Shown: one piece after another, positions 1 to 13,186 of the stretch
How positions within the stretch are numbered: position 1 is the stretch's first letter
Layout: each line of letters opens with the position of its first letter
Source of the DNA: Pampus argenteus
Taxonomy: Eukaryota; Chordata; Actinopteri; Scombriformes; Stromateidae
Direction of reading: 5' to 3'
DNA: 64,000 nucleotides
Assembly (NCBI GenBank): GCA_036937835.1
Contig: CM072877.1
Location: forward strand, 18,936,001-19,000,000
Notes under the pieces: generated by a model
What the model was told of the DNA's origin: nothing
What the model saw: the letters and a program-made list of their open reading frames with translations, nothing else
Databases searched by the model: none
Translations under genes and position numbers: made by a program

Positions 1-180
1 TTCTGTCTTCACTAAGCCTGGACGTTAGATCTGAAATGAAGACTCAGGAGACAACGAGACTGAGAGAGACTCGTGTGGAAGGCACCTACATAATGAGATT
101 TTCTGGGGTGGAAGGAAACACCTGAACTGGCAGGAGAGGAATGCTGTGAACATGAATAATTCTTGCAGGTGTAAACTCAC

Positions 181-570
181 CTGTGTTGTAAAAGAAGGAG
201 TCTACAAAGGTGCAGTTTTTGAAGAAGGATCCTACTGAGGAGACATCCTCAAACTGGCAGTTGAGGAAAGAGGAGTCGATGAATGTGACCGCCTTGAACT
301 TCATACTGATGAACCTGCGAGGAGGACGAGAAGAGGAAAGAAAACAAAAAGAAAAGAAAAAAGATTAATTAAAATACGTTTAGGTTTACATTTAGGCACT
401 AAAAAAGAGCAGCATGTCCTTTCTTTAGCACATCTAATATGACAGATCAGTCTGTTATTGATCTGTTGCACGCTGCTGTGCACAGTATCACATGTATTAG
501 TGATTCGATCATTTAATAAACGTGCATGCTGGTCTGCAGTGGGAATCATAACCAGCAGGACAAGAAAAAG

Positions 571-617
<47 letters not shown>

Positions 618-3600
618 AGAGATAAGCCGTTTAATTTCCTGGTGGCGGTAGAGATAAAGGGGCTCAGGATTAATGTTGTTGTTGGAGCAGTTTGACCACT
701 AACACTGAATTCTACCTGTCATTTAGAAATACTCCATTTCTATGGATCTGGTTCTCCAGCGTGAAGTTAAAGGTGAAGTCTTCAATGCGTTCGTTGTTGT
801 GCATCTTCACTCTGGAGGCGTACTCGTCGGCCTGAAGATGCTTGATGACGTCGGGGAACCACACGGAGAGACCGTAGTACCTGCACACAGCAGACAGCGT
901 CTGTAGTGAAGTGTGTTGAACATGTTGAACGTCACAACAACAGGATTTTACTGCTTTCATGCAGTACACAGGTCGCACTGTGTCGAAATTATATTACTCT
1001 TTTCAGTTTAAAAAAGCTGTTTATTCCAAGCACTGCATTTTATCATCCTAATTAACTGTGTGTGTGTCTGTGACTGTAAATGTCTGTATAAGTGTGTGTG
1101 TGAATGTATTAATAAAACAACAGGAGCAGAAGGTCAGAGAAATGATGCTCATGGTGTAATTGGCTGTGCTGTACGTCTCCAGGTGGTGTCAGAGGTGCAG
1201 CTGGTTTATTCTTATTTCTGAGCTGAGAGGCCAAATAAAAAAGAAAAAGACAATAAACCTGCATCTGCAAGATCATAAGAGGAGCCATAAATGATATAAA
1301 ACAACAACGTAATTCATTTAAAACTCTGTTATTTAGCCAGGAAGTAGTGATGACTCAGCAGCAAGTATCACCGCAGACAATAATGGAAGCAGAGAAGAAG
1401 AGCTGGAGGGGACGTCCTACCCGAAAGACAGAGTAAACCAGACTGCAGCCAGTTTCACAGTGTTGTCTTTCACTGGGTAGTTGAAGCATCTCATAAAAGT
1501 CAACCAGATCTGAAAAAAATAAAAAAATAAATTCACATATTTATTCTGAATCAATGTACAGAACAACAAACAGCCACGTACCCCTCTGAGCTCAGCCTTG
1601 ATCTTGAGGAGGAACTTGAGCGCAGGGTTGGCTGACTCATTCTGCATCTCCACCAGCTCGTCCAGCTGTTTGGGGATCTTTATCCTGTTCACCTGCAGGG
1701 GGAGACACTGATCTGTCACCTGCTGGCGGCACTGCAGCAATGGACAAGGACGTGAAATGCGGCGGCAGTGTTTTTTACTCACAGTGAACACTCTCTCGGG
1801 CTCGCCACGGGCACGCATGTTGGTGTCGTGGATGTGTTTCAGCACCATCCAGGCTTCGTCATGTTTACCCATCTGAGAGGTAAACAGGAAAACACCTTGG
1901 ATTTATTTTATTTTATACAACCACTCTGCCATTCAGCTTCCATATTTCTTTCCACAAAGGTTTTGATATAATGACGACATCATCATTATGTGACCGCTGC
2001 TCTCGTACCTCCAGGAAGAAGCGGGGGCTCTCGGGCATAAAAGTGAGAGCCACCACGGCGGAGACACACGGCAGCGCACACACCACCACAAACACTCTCC
2101 AGCTGTGGAACTGGTAGGCTGAACCCATGCTGAAACTCCAGCCTGCAGGAGGAGGACACACACATACTGTACAGTCAGAAATAATGTGGAGCGGCATCAG
2201 GCCAAAGTTCATCAAGAATAAAACAAACACAGAAAAAACGACATAGTTCCTGTTTCAATCCGTTTTCTTTCTTTCTCTAAAGGTTGTTTCGTACGTTTCA
2301 GCCTCTTACACAGACAAGTCAGCATCTTCCAGACCGTCACTGTTTGGCATCTGTAGATAGAAAGCGGAATAATTTCTGTCTTCCTCTTTTTCATTCTTGG
2401 TCCACTGCATCACGTTATAAAGAGCATTAAAAAAAAGCACTTATTAATACTTGAAATGTTTTTTTTCGCTCTCAGTGAAGATTACAAATATTATTCTCCT
2501 GTTTATCGAAGAGTCAGTGGAAACTGTTGGCACAGTGTGAATTTCATCCATACAGCCAAGTCTGTATCAGAGAATCAGCATCAAGGATGTGTGTTAGTGT
2601 GTGTGTGTGTGTGCGTGTGCGTGTGTGTGCACTGCTCCAGCCTGTACCAGTACAAACCTCATTAGGGGGATTATAGCTATAATGGACTGGAGGGGATGGC
2701 TGACTGATTCAGATACTCAACAAGATTTATGTCCCTACTCTACAGTAAGTGAGCACAACTAAAACATGCACGCACACACACGCATGCATGCACACACACA
2801 CACACAAACACACACACACGCATGCACACACACACACACACGCACACACACACACTTACGCACACGCACACACACACACACACACAAACACACACACGGG
2901 TTTACTTAAGTCACTTTTGGGGCATTTACATAGACTTACATTAATTTTCTATCTTTTAACCTCTGACCCAAAGGTCAACTCCTCAATCCAAAGTCATACA
3001 CACACACACGCACACGCACACGCACACGCACACACACACACACACACACACTGTCCTTGGCCATCATTCAGTGCTGTGACACACATTTTAAAGCACAGGT
3101 GTGGTCAGCATGCAGACAAGACCACCGTCCACTAACACTGCGACATACAGGCAGGTTGCATGTTGCTTTTCACTGTATCCGACTCTTCAGACCTTAACAA
3201 AGACAAAACGACACTCAGGCTTTTGTTCACCAGTCAATGCAACGAGCACTGCGGCGGAACCTATTACCCACACACCACTGCATCTTTAAGACGAAATGTG
3301 TTAAAATACTGGCGTCTAATCAATTGACCTCAATTATGAGCCTCAGCCGGGACTCTCATAAATTTTGTGAGGACAGACAGAGAGCTTTAGGATATAGATA
3401 AACTTAATTATTTACTCTACAGAGCTAGTTATACACGAGACACAAATACTGTGCAGAAATAGAGAAATTGAAATTGAAATAGTTTGTTATCACAGTTTCT
3501 GTAAAGGGTGGAGATCATTTTCACTAGAACTACTTTCTACCAAAGAAATAGTCCGCAAGAAAACGATTGTAAGTTATAATCTTTAGGATTTTCTTGAAAT

Positions 3601-6600
3601 AAAAATCTTTGTACCAATGGTTGATATTTGTTTATCAGTAGCCTTCCAGTGTATTTAAACACTGTAATTATATCTGTAATGTAGTTTTAATTGTTAGTGA
3701 CAGAGCCTGCTGTTCCCGTGTGGATTGAAATTAGCTTCACAGGAGACGATGCAGCATGTAATCAACCATTATTGTTTGTAATTTCATCTCATCAGCGTCA
3801 CTATTTACTATTCAACACTGTATTTGAACTGTATTGAGTTACTGATAATACAAATCCAATATTTACAACTGGTGAAACACAAGCTGCCACAGGAAGCGCA
3901 ATATCAACAAATCCTCCAAAATAAAAGACCCATTGCAGCGTTTGTCCAGATGCTTTTTTTCCGGCACCGTATGTAATGTCACCTTTATGGACTCAACCTC
4001 AGTAATAACAGCGACTCTGTTCAGCATCTAGTTTTCTTTACATGATGTAGTGATGCTTGTATTGGTCTTCTGACTTTGTCCTAGATAAATGAACCACTCG
4101 GTGAAGGTACTCCATCAACCTGGTGCCTAAACTTAGAGTCACACTCATCCTTCACCTCTTTCTTTCCTTTAATACTGTTTCGCTCGTTCTCTTCGTTTTC
4201 TCTTCTCCACCTTCCTTTTAGCCGCCCGCCTGCTGTATTCCTTCACCTTTCGATTATCCCTGACACAGGCCACATAAATCAAGCTCTCCACCTCTCTTTC
4301 CCCTCTTGTCCTCCTAATCTCTCTTTCTCTTCTCCTCTTTTGTCGTCCACACCCCTTTCGCACCAGACTGATTTCATTTCGTCCATTTTGTTCTTATCCT
4401 CTGACATCCTCTCTCTTATATCCTGCAGCTCAGGCTCAATACACGTTATGAGATTTGTAATATCAGCCGACCTTTTACCTTTTTTTCCCATCATCTAATT
4501 TTTTTTTCACCACTTCCAGCACTGTTGAAGTCCATGCAATGGGAACAAATATGTATAAACTGTATGAATTTTGATGACGATTTCTGCATCCTGTTTATCA
4601 GCTGACAGCTTGGCAGGTTTGTTTCGATGTGTCTTCTGCTGAAAGACAAACTATTGCCTTGGTGATTACAGCAAAAGCTCACTGTACGGACATCAATGGC
4701 CTCTCGTAGTTGCCTTTTAATATAACCCAGAGACACAACTTGTAACTTCACATCTGAGACAATTAGTCGATTCATCGATAAGTCTATCGACAGAAAATCA
4801 ATCAACTACTAATCAATACTTCCTCAGGAAAAAAGGCCAAACCCTTGCTGGTTCCAGTGTAAGGATGTGACACCGTCCGCTGCCCCACACGTCTTTTTCA
4901 CTTCAGGCTGACATATGCTGTGTTGTTTTTTTTCTGCTGCTATTGTCAAAGCCTCCACCTACGCCGCCACCTGCTCTGTGTTTGTGTGAAGCCCCATGAG
5001 GTGGTGATGGGAGGGAGGGTTATGTTCAATGCTCCCCGCACATTGTTTATCATATTACTCTGTATTTGCATCACTACAGCAGGGAGCACCATCACCATCA
5101 ACAGCAGAAACATCCTGCCAAGTCAAACTTTACCGTTGCAGTAACGTTTTTCTCCTGCATAATTTCTTGTGAATGGACCATTTTATATATATATTGGTGA
5201 TTAAATATATCCCAATAAACCCTGATACTACTGATTTATCTCTGAATGCAAATCACTGATCCTCAGACCACTATCATGCTGATCAGGAAAAAGTCACCTA
5301 TGACTGAAAAGTGCTGTGTGTCATTGTTTTGACTTGTTCATCAGCTCAGACCTGTCACTCACCATAATGTGGGATGATGGCCCAAGCCATTGCCGAAGCG
5401 TAAATTCCTCCGATCATCCAGAACATGCAGAGCCAGCTCAGATGCTCTCCTCTCTTCTCCCGAGCCAACACCTCCGCAAAGTACGAGAATACTATTGGTA
5501 CCGCTCCACCGATCCTGCAAATATAGTTTGCTGTATTAAACTACGTATGTATCAGAAGACAATCTTCATCTGTCATACAATAATGTGCGAGATGACAAAT
5601 GTTTATGAACGTGCAAAGCAGACTTATGCGTGGTTTGTAGTTACATTTTTCCATTTGTCACTGTAAAAAAAGAACACATCGTGCATATTTCCAGCTCTCT
5701 ATTTATTTTCTGGGGCTCAGTTTGAAAAAACTCTTTATTGATCTCATCCTGGTCCTTTCTGCAGCCCCTCAGTTCAGCTTCTGTCTGAAACAGGCTGTTT
5801 TAGCTCCTGTCTCTTTAAGACCCGCCTCCTGATGAGCCCGCTCTGTTCTGATTGGTCAGCGTCAGGAAGTTTGTCAGCAGACTACGTAAACAAAACAAAA
5901 AAATAGCAGTCGGATTTCGTTTCTCTTTACATTCTTTCTTTGAAATATAAACTTCTCAAATACATCCTGATGTCATCACAAGGAGGAAGGAGAGGAAACT
6001 CAGTTTATTGGAGGGTTTAATAGTAAAATAAATATACAACCATCTGTATTTGGATGTATTCGAGTGAGAATCTCATGTAAATGGTTGAGATCACAGCTAA
6101 AATAAATCTGGGTATCATCAGCATAAAGGTAGAAACTGATTGTGGGTTCTGAAATGATGTCCTAGAGGTAACATGGAGATGGAAAAGAGAATTGATCTGA
6201 ACACAGAACCCAATAAAGCAGCTATTAACTGTGCTCACCACAACCAACATATGACGATAATAATAATAAATAATAAAGTTTATTTATATAGCACTTATCA
6301 AAGCCACAGTGTTATACGGAAAAAAATATATAAAGGAAACAGAACCTATTTATGACTTAAATTATGCATGTTTGATGATTTATAGTGTCAGGAGGTCGAC
6401 ATTTGAACTCTGTGTGACCTTTGGATGAGCAGAGACGTCGGATCACAGAGATGGGAGGGCGTGTCTTTTCTCAAGGATGTGGGCAGTCAAGCAGACCACA
6501 CACCAGCACTAAAATGCACAGATGTTCATTTACTGTGCTCGGCTCATTTCTGCAAACGTTTCTGTTTTGCTTTACCCCCCCTACCCCCCCACGAGGATGA

Positions 6601-8221
6601 TGGGCTGGCGCTTGGCAGTCAGAATAACCTCTTGTCATGTGTTTTGACTTCGGAGGATGAGACACGGCAGGGGAACCGGTGGGAGGACAGATCAGGACGA
6701 AGAAGGAAATGTCCTCGGAGAGTCTTCACTCTCTCAACCCACATGAAGGAGGACAGGACATAAAGTAGGAGAATATTTAACAGAAGATTTAATTAAACTC
6801 ACCCGAAGCCGGACACCATGCGGCAGAGGAGGAACATGCTGTAGCCTTGGACAAACGAGGAGAGGAAGGCGAAGAAGCCGTTGACAGACATGGATATCAG
6901 CAGGCACTGTTTACGGCCCACCTTGTCTGACAAGCCGCCCCAAAAAAATGCTCCAAACATCATCCCCAGATACACGATGCTACCTGAAGACAGGGAGGAA
7001 GAAAAAGCTGTAAATGAGCACAATCACCTGGACTCAATGTTTGTTCCTGGAACTGCTGAGCCAGCGTTACTGTAGAGACACATCAAGTATATTTTACATT
7101 AATGAAATACATTACACCGTATTATCTGTTAGGCTGGTGATAGCTGTGACATTGCATAGTGTTGCATTGGTTACACACATGGAGAGAGAGATGCAAAACA
7201 TCATCTAAAGCATTGAGTGCTCTCTGAGTCCATCAGTGCAGTAACAGAACTCAAAATGCGAGTCTATATAAATGTGCTGGGATCGATTAATTAAGCTCAG
7301 CTTGGAGGAGTGCAACACTGCACAACTCCTCTGTGTTTTGACTGTAAAGGATTCAATTCCCCATCTCTGATTATGATAGTCTGGGTTTAGGCGTGCAGCG
7401 TTTGGTATCTAATAACAAGCATTTTTTAAAAGGATTAACAGCTCTCTGTGCTTCAATTCTGCATGAGATTTCATTTCATTTATCCCATTCGTCTTTAGTA
7501 ACTGCTGTCTCTAAAGGAAATATCTCTCGCAGGAAAAGAAAATGAGGAAACCGAGCAGTAGTTGACCCTGCAGCCCTGCTTTTACAGTCCAGGCATTTGT
7601 TTTTTTACTGCAGCTTGCCTGCAGGAAGTCGGGGTCATTTCTCTTCCTGTCCTGGCCAACATGCAGCATTAAAAAAAAAAGGATGGTGGAGAGAGGTGGT
7701 GTAGGGTGGGGGTTGTCAGGCCAGTAAATAATCCCCTTTACTCTGTACGTGCTAATAAAAATGCTAATGTGTTAGGAGGGGGAGATGTGATTGTTTGACG
7801 AGTCAGCGCCGACAAAGGAAGCCTTCTCTTCTTTCTTCCTCTTTCTTTCTTTCTTTCTCCCCCTCCCTCCGCTCGCTGTGTTTGAGGTGATGGGACAGAT
7901 ACGCTGAAAGTAGAGGGTCTTATCAAGCTGCACAGACATGAAGCTGAGAGCTAGTGATTCATTACAGGTGACAGCCACTGGGTCTATCTATACACTGCTG
8001 CTGCGGAGAAGCCTCTCCTATAGGCAGCAGGATATTAAGAGCAAGCAACACTATGGTTGGCCAACAAATATCAAACTGAATATCAAAACTGCTGCATTCT
8101 GCACAAACTGGTGACATCGTTTGATCGGTGTAGCTACACATAAACAATACATCTGAACGCATGTAACCCGGGAAGATGCTATATCTAGTAACACCACCTC
8201 ATTTGTTTTATGGCTCCCTTC

Positions 8222-8256
<35 letters not shown>

Positions 8257-11200
8257 AAAGGATATGTTATTTCCTGCAGGGTTCAAACTCAGGTCAGACC
8301 TTAAAACCATCCATTTACCTCAAGATTGCAACACTTTTATGTAAATTAGAGGGATTTACTTGTTTCAGTATTTGGCCTCATACGTCATTTAATATCTTGA
8401 GTAATATTTGACAACATAAATCTAAGTCAAATGTTGTAAGATGTATGTCATGTAATTAAATATATCTGAAATGAATATGAACATACACACACATACACGC
8501 GTCTCCTCAGAAGAAAGAAGTTGACAGTGAAATCTGGATTATCAGAAAAGATCATGTTTAATGGTCTGATTGCTGCGTTCAGATCTCGCACCAAGAGGGA
8601 AAAATGAACCAGAATCGTAGATTCAAGTACAGGTCGGAAATCCCCCGCAGTCTTATTTAAATGCTGTTAGCACTACTAATGAAATTCCCCTCATTGCCGT
8701 TAATTATGTTGCTGCGGCTGCAGAAATCTGCAGAAAGACATTGCTGCCACAAGAATGAGGGAAAATAAAATCATGGCTGAATCCCACTTGTGGTATGTAA
8801 GAACACGAATGAGATAAGTCTTAAAACACACCAACATCTGCTGTTGTTCAGAAACAATGTGATTAAAATTATAAGCTATGATATTCAATTTCTATAAAGT
8901 TGTACTGAGCCCACCTAACTAATGTTTCTCTTAAGCAAGCGCACCCAGCAGACAGTGTTTATGCTCTTTTTAACGGTACACTGTGCAGCTTTTCTCTGCA
9001 TCCAGAGGGATTATTTCTGATAACTTTTCTCCAGCAGTCTCCACGCATGCTCCTTTATTTTAATACAGTAATTAGCTCTTACATGTAAGTGTAATTCTCT
9101 CTTGACACCTCTGTTGTCTCTCCTGCCGTGCAGTGTCTTGTGGCATGGATGAGAGCAGACAGACAGCAGTCAGTAGTATCAAGAGCTAATTTCCTCAGTG
9201 GGAACATTCAGGACTTTATGTGAAAGCTTTTCAGGGGATTCCCAGAGGAGCGAGTGTGACTGACAGGTGGGTTACAGCAGGGAATGAGACGGAGGAGGAG
9301 CAACGGGGAGAAGAGCGCAATCCTCTGGTATTAATTACATCAACAGCAAACAAATCAGCAGCCGTTCACTCAAAATACTGAGCACTCATCTGCTGCACTT
9401 GTTCGCAGTTTACTGTTAGAACAACTTATTGCAATTAACATCTTCAGATCAAGTAAAGTTTGGACCACATGGAGCTTTCTGTCATTTATTTGCTGTTATA
9501 ATGTCAGATGTCTGTGTATGTGGGTTCAGCTCCAGATTATTATTAGTATAGAAAATGGAAATGTGCTTCGATACGTCTCCTTTAAATGCTATTTAAGTAT
9601 CATAGAGACAAACAGTAGTTTACATTCTTCAATCTAATCAGCTGATCAGGATCTATTTTCAGGATCAGTCAGGATGTTGAGAATATTACACATTGCGTCC
9701 TATTTGCCTGGACAGTGAATGGGATCAATCAATCAATCAATCAATCATTATTTGTCACATGTAATCACAGTCAACAAGGAATAAAGAGGCGGTTCTCTGC
9801 TGTCGATTGAGGTCTTCACTCTATGCTACACCTGCAGCACGGCTTCACCTGAGCAAGCACACATTTTACTCCTTTAAAATGCTAACGGTGATGCAGGGGA
9901 AAACACCCGCAGACAAACCGACACCATATGTGGTGGGAGAGAAAGCGGAGAAGGGAGGGGAGCTCTCCCTCTGTTTCTCTGGGGAGGTACGTGAGCCAGT
10001 CTACCGTGGCTAAACTGCAGCGAAGCACAATGCTGCAGAGATTAACTCCAGCCCATATCTTCACATCGCCTGCATGGCTATGAGACACAGAAAGAGTGTA
10101 AGAGAGGGATTACAGCAGGAGGGTAACATAAAGGACAGACAAGAGCAGGGAGGGAAAGAAAACTGGAACATCCCGAATCTGGATGGCATCAACCTTTTCT
10201 TTATATAAAGACGCTGGTTTTTTTTGGTTTTTTTGGGGGGTTAAAATGTGCAGGCCACACTTTCTATTACAGCTACGCTTCATTTACCAGTGAGTCACGT
10301 TTTAAGTAAAACAATATACAATAAAAGATGATCAGTTACCATTTAGGAGGCAAAATAAGAGGAAAAAGGAAAAGCTACTGAAACCAGTTGATAACTACCA
10401 AGCTGCAGCCTCGAGTTAGCATCTTCCTTCAGAGGGTAATCGTGATATTTTATCTTCTCTTTTACTGAGCTGTCATCCATTTTTATCTTTATATGCAGTC
10501 TATGAACATAACATCCGAGCTTCACTGGACTTGTGCTGACCTTAGACACTCAATTTCCTCCGAATAGTCCATTGATCCAGCAGCACATGGCTGGACAACA
10601 GCTGTGCACAATCAATATCTATATATCTATATATCTATTGTGTAAAATGTTGCTGGAACATAAGAGAGAATGACCCAGCTAAAATAAATCAGATTTATTA
10701 TTTATACTGTTGGATGTTTTTAAGGTTTCCTTATGACATTATTATTTAATTCAGCTGATAGTGTTCATGTGCACATGTACTGTACCTAAATGAATAACAA
10801 TACATATGCAGAGGAAAATGTGCACCTAATGTGAATTATTACATTATTATTGTATTATTATTATATTCAAGCTCAAGATTGTGCTGTAATCAGATTCGAC
10901 TGTGCAGGATGTCTCCGGTCAGATGTCCACTTATTGAGTCACTGACCTTCACAGAGAAGATGCATTAAAAACACCTATAAGGTTTATTTCTCTGCACATC
11001 TACACACATCCTTTATTTCCGCGTGTGTGTGTGTGTGAGTTGGTAAAATGACTCATTCTTTCTATTCTCTCCCTCCTGTCTCCCACTGAGAGATGAGTCA
11101 CAGTACAGGAGAAATCTGGGTGAATAATAAATAATAAACCATCCTGCTCCCAACAAACATTGTTGCTGCTCTCTTTTAAAATCATATTGTGACGAGACAA

Positions 11201-13186
11201 AAAAAAATCAGCTTGTTTTCTTTTAATCTTTGGGAACGATAAGTGACTCATGCTTTTATTTATTTATTCATTTTTTATTTATTGGACATTGAGAAAAATG
11301 GCCAGCGCTATGCAGTTATTTTTTTGCACTTATTAGTGGGCGAAATAATGATGTGACACGAGACACTATTAAATATACGAATGCATCAGGGGCACAGAAA
11401 CACAACTTTCCCCTGGTGTGGGAGAGATCCTAGCTTAACACACCTCCTACTCATGTATCCAAATACCTTTTGCCATGACAACGCACTGGCAGCTCCTAAA
11501 GCAATGAGATTACAGTTGAAAATGTCACCCACCACCTCTCCATGCACCCTGCATGTCATGTGAGCAGGAAAAAAACCACACTAGTCTTTATCCTTCACGT
11601 GTTTTACTTTCATCTAACTGCATCAATCAAAATTCCTCATATGTGCCTGGTTGAGTTTTAGCTGAACTCGTTTTCTTTTGCGAGCAGCGCCAGATGAATA
11701 CCAAATGGCACACGGTACTTTCACTATTTATGGAAATGAATCCACATGTCAGCCAGTTCACATACAGATCCAGAATATGTCTGATGAAGTGAGGCGCTTT
11801 AAGCTCTCGCTCAGTAAATCGATATACAAGTTGACGCTAACCTGCTTCCTCTTCCTTTCCGTGACTGAACACAGACGCTGCTGTTCTCCATCATGTTGCA
11901 TTTGGTTGTCACTTGAATTATTCTGTAATCTGATTAAGATCGTCTCCGGTAGAAGGGTTAGGCTTTTTATGACAGAGGATTTCTTGCTTGCTTTAGAAAT
12001 CGTAGACATGTCAAAGTTCAAGTTTGGACATAAAAAAAAAATCATCATCATTTTGGCTCCAAGGATAGCAAAGTTGGCCTTTCGGTTGGTCTGTCCAACA
12101 TTTTGGTCTTTTTTTTCTTGTCAAGGATATGTTTGGGGGCCTTTAACTGACAGCTGATGATGGAGAAGTAGACAGGAAAGGAGGAGAAGAAGGTACGACA
12201 GAGTCGAACCAGGACGCTGCTGTTATGTGGCATGTGCTGTAATCATTCAGATACCTCAACAACCAGTAGATGGATGGATTGCCATGAAATTTCATACATT
12301 ATTGATCCCCAAGAGATGCATCCTGATCACTTTGATCACCGCCTGACTTTTCCTCTCGTGACACCTGCAGGTCAAAGTTTCCATTTGACCAAGATTTGTG
12401 TCTGTGACCAAATATGACCAAATGTTTGTAAAACTAAAGACAGTCTCTTCAGCTACCAATGATTGTGTGTTAAACTCTGATTGGTTATTTCAAATGAGCC
12501 TCACAAGCATCACTGATATGTGTGTTTGGGTGTGGTGTTGCACCTGGAGATGCCAGAGACAGTGATGTCATAGTGTCCTTACCGAGCCATCCGGCACCAG
12601 AGTTGGGGACACACATGTCTGTCTCAGCACTGGGCAGGACGAAGCCCACTACGAACACCTCCACGCCGTCTGACATGAGCGCCAGCCCAAGTACGAAGAA
12701 CAACTGCCACTGGAATCGCCCATGGCCGCACTCCTGCATGATCAGCTCGTACTGTTGAGCCAGCTCCTCCTCATCCGCCTGTCTCTCATTTTCCAGCTCC
12801 TTGCGGCTCTTTAGGCTGTCAGAAACCGGCTGGCCCAGAGCCACCTTTCCGTCCCGGGCCTTCCCGTCATTACAGGCGGGAATGCCTTGGTACTCGCCCT
12901 CGTAGATCTCATCTTCATCATCGTGGCCCTCTGTGGCGTCACTGGAGGCACCGTCCTCGTCATTGGCTGCGTTGTCGCCGTAGCGACCGTCTTGCTGAGT
13001 GTAAGAGTTGTAGTTGTCCTCCTCTTCGTCCTCGTTCTGGAACCGATGGTAGCTGCGGTGTGACGAGTATTCATCTGAGGCACGATCAACAGCTTTGCTT
13101 AAATGTTTGGCAGCTTGCCTCTTGGTTTCTTTAGCGATGTCCTTGGCACCTTTTGCCAAGGATGTCCTGTTATGTGTTTCATCCAT
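181..13186 (-). CDS. sv2c: Synaptic vesicle glycoprotein 2C (partial, C-terminus beyond window)
   Basis: SV2 proteins are 12-TM, MFS-fold glycoproteins of synaptic vesicles that bind synaptotagmin and support regulated release. Nine coding exons join in frame on the minus strand: 12583-13186, 6803-6983, 5363-5514, 2009-2142, 1783-1872, 1582-1692, 1421-1509, 716-880, 181-314 (1660 nt, about 553 residues; I recall family members near 727). The start MDETHNRTSLAKGAKDI heads an acidic cytosolic N-terminus (residues 1-155) with EIYEGEYQGIP, then TM1 (about 158-187). The next exons carry the GSIVYLGMM, WGGLSDKVGRKQ, HYGWSFSMGSAYQFHSW and FMPESPRFFLE motifs. Exons 8-9 encode the large luminal loop with pentapeptide-like repeats and the sequon N542-C-T. 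The last codon is split at a GT donor at 179-180, so the remaining TM exons lie off the left edge. SV2C is chosen over SV2A/B from the N-terminus and from synteny with cert1/hmgcr; the paralogue name is an inference. Confidence 0.9.
315..715. other. sv2c intron between the luminal-loop exons
   Basis: This 401-bp intron has a (TG)n run at 572-602 directly followed by (AG)n at 604-622. Nothing else is recognisable. Confidence 0.7.
881..1420. other. sv2c intron, no recognisable content
   Basis: Intron of 540 bp between the exon ending in an FG codon and the exon starting at YYGLSVWF. No repeats or other genes were seen. Confidence 0.6.
2143..5362. other. sv2c intron with long CA/TG microsatellites
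   Basis: This 3.2-kb intron holds a TG run (about 2587-2629), a compound CA tract (2768-2897) and a second CA tract (2998-3051). The unique stretch between the CA tracts, with 'cacttttggggcattta', resembles a stretch at about 17.57 kb and may be a degraded dispersed repeat. Open frames across the CA tracts are low-complexity and not genes. Confidence 0.6.
5515..6802. other. sv2c intron, little content
   Basis: Intron of 1.3 kb. Around 6258-6300 there is a short AAT-rich piece followed by 'tttatttatatagcac', which resembles the leading edge of common fish interspersed repeats. Short open frames have no recognisable domain. Confidence 0.5.
6984..12582. other. sv2c first coding intron (5.6 kb)
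   Basis: Large intron after the first coding exon. It contains a TG run (8226-8252), an (AATC)n run near 9724-9747 and AT-rich sequence. No coding exon, RNA gene or transposase could be recognised on either strand. Confidence 0.55.

Noticed and set aside
2749..3135. 128-codon open frame rich in His and Thr
   Set aside because: It is a CA microsatellite read in frame; the composition is purely repeat-driven.
11678..12157. 159-codon open frame in an sv2c intron
   Set aside because: No known motif; probably chance.
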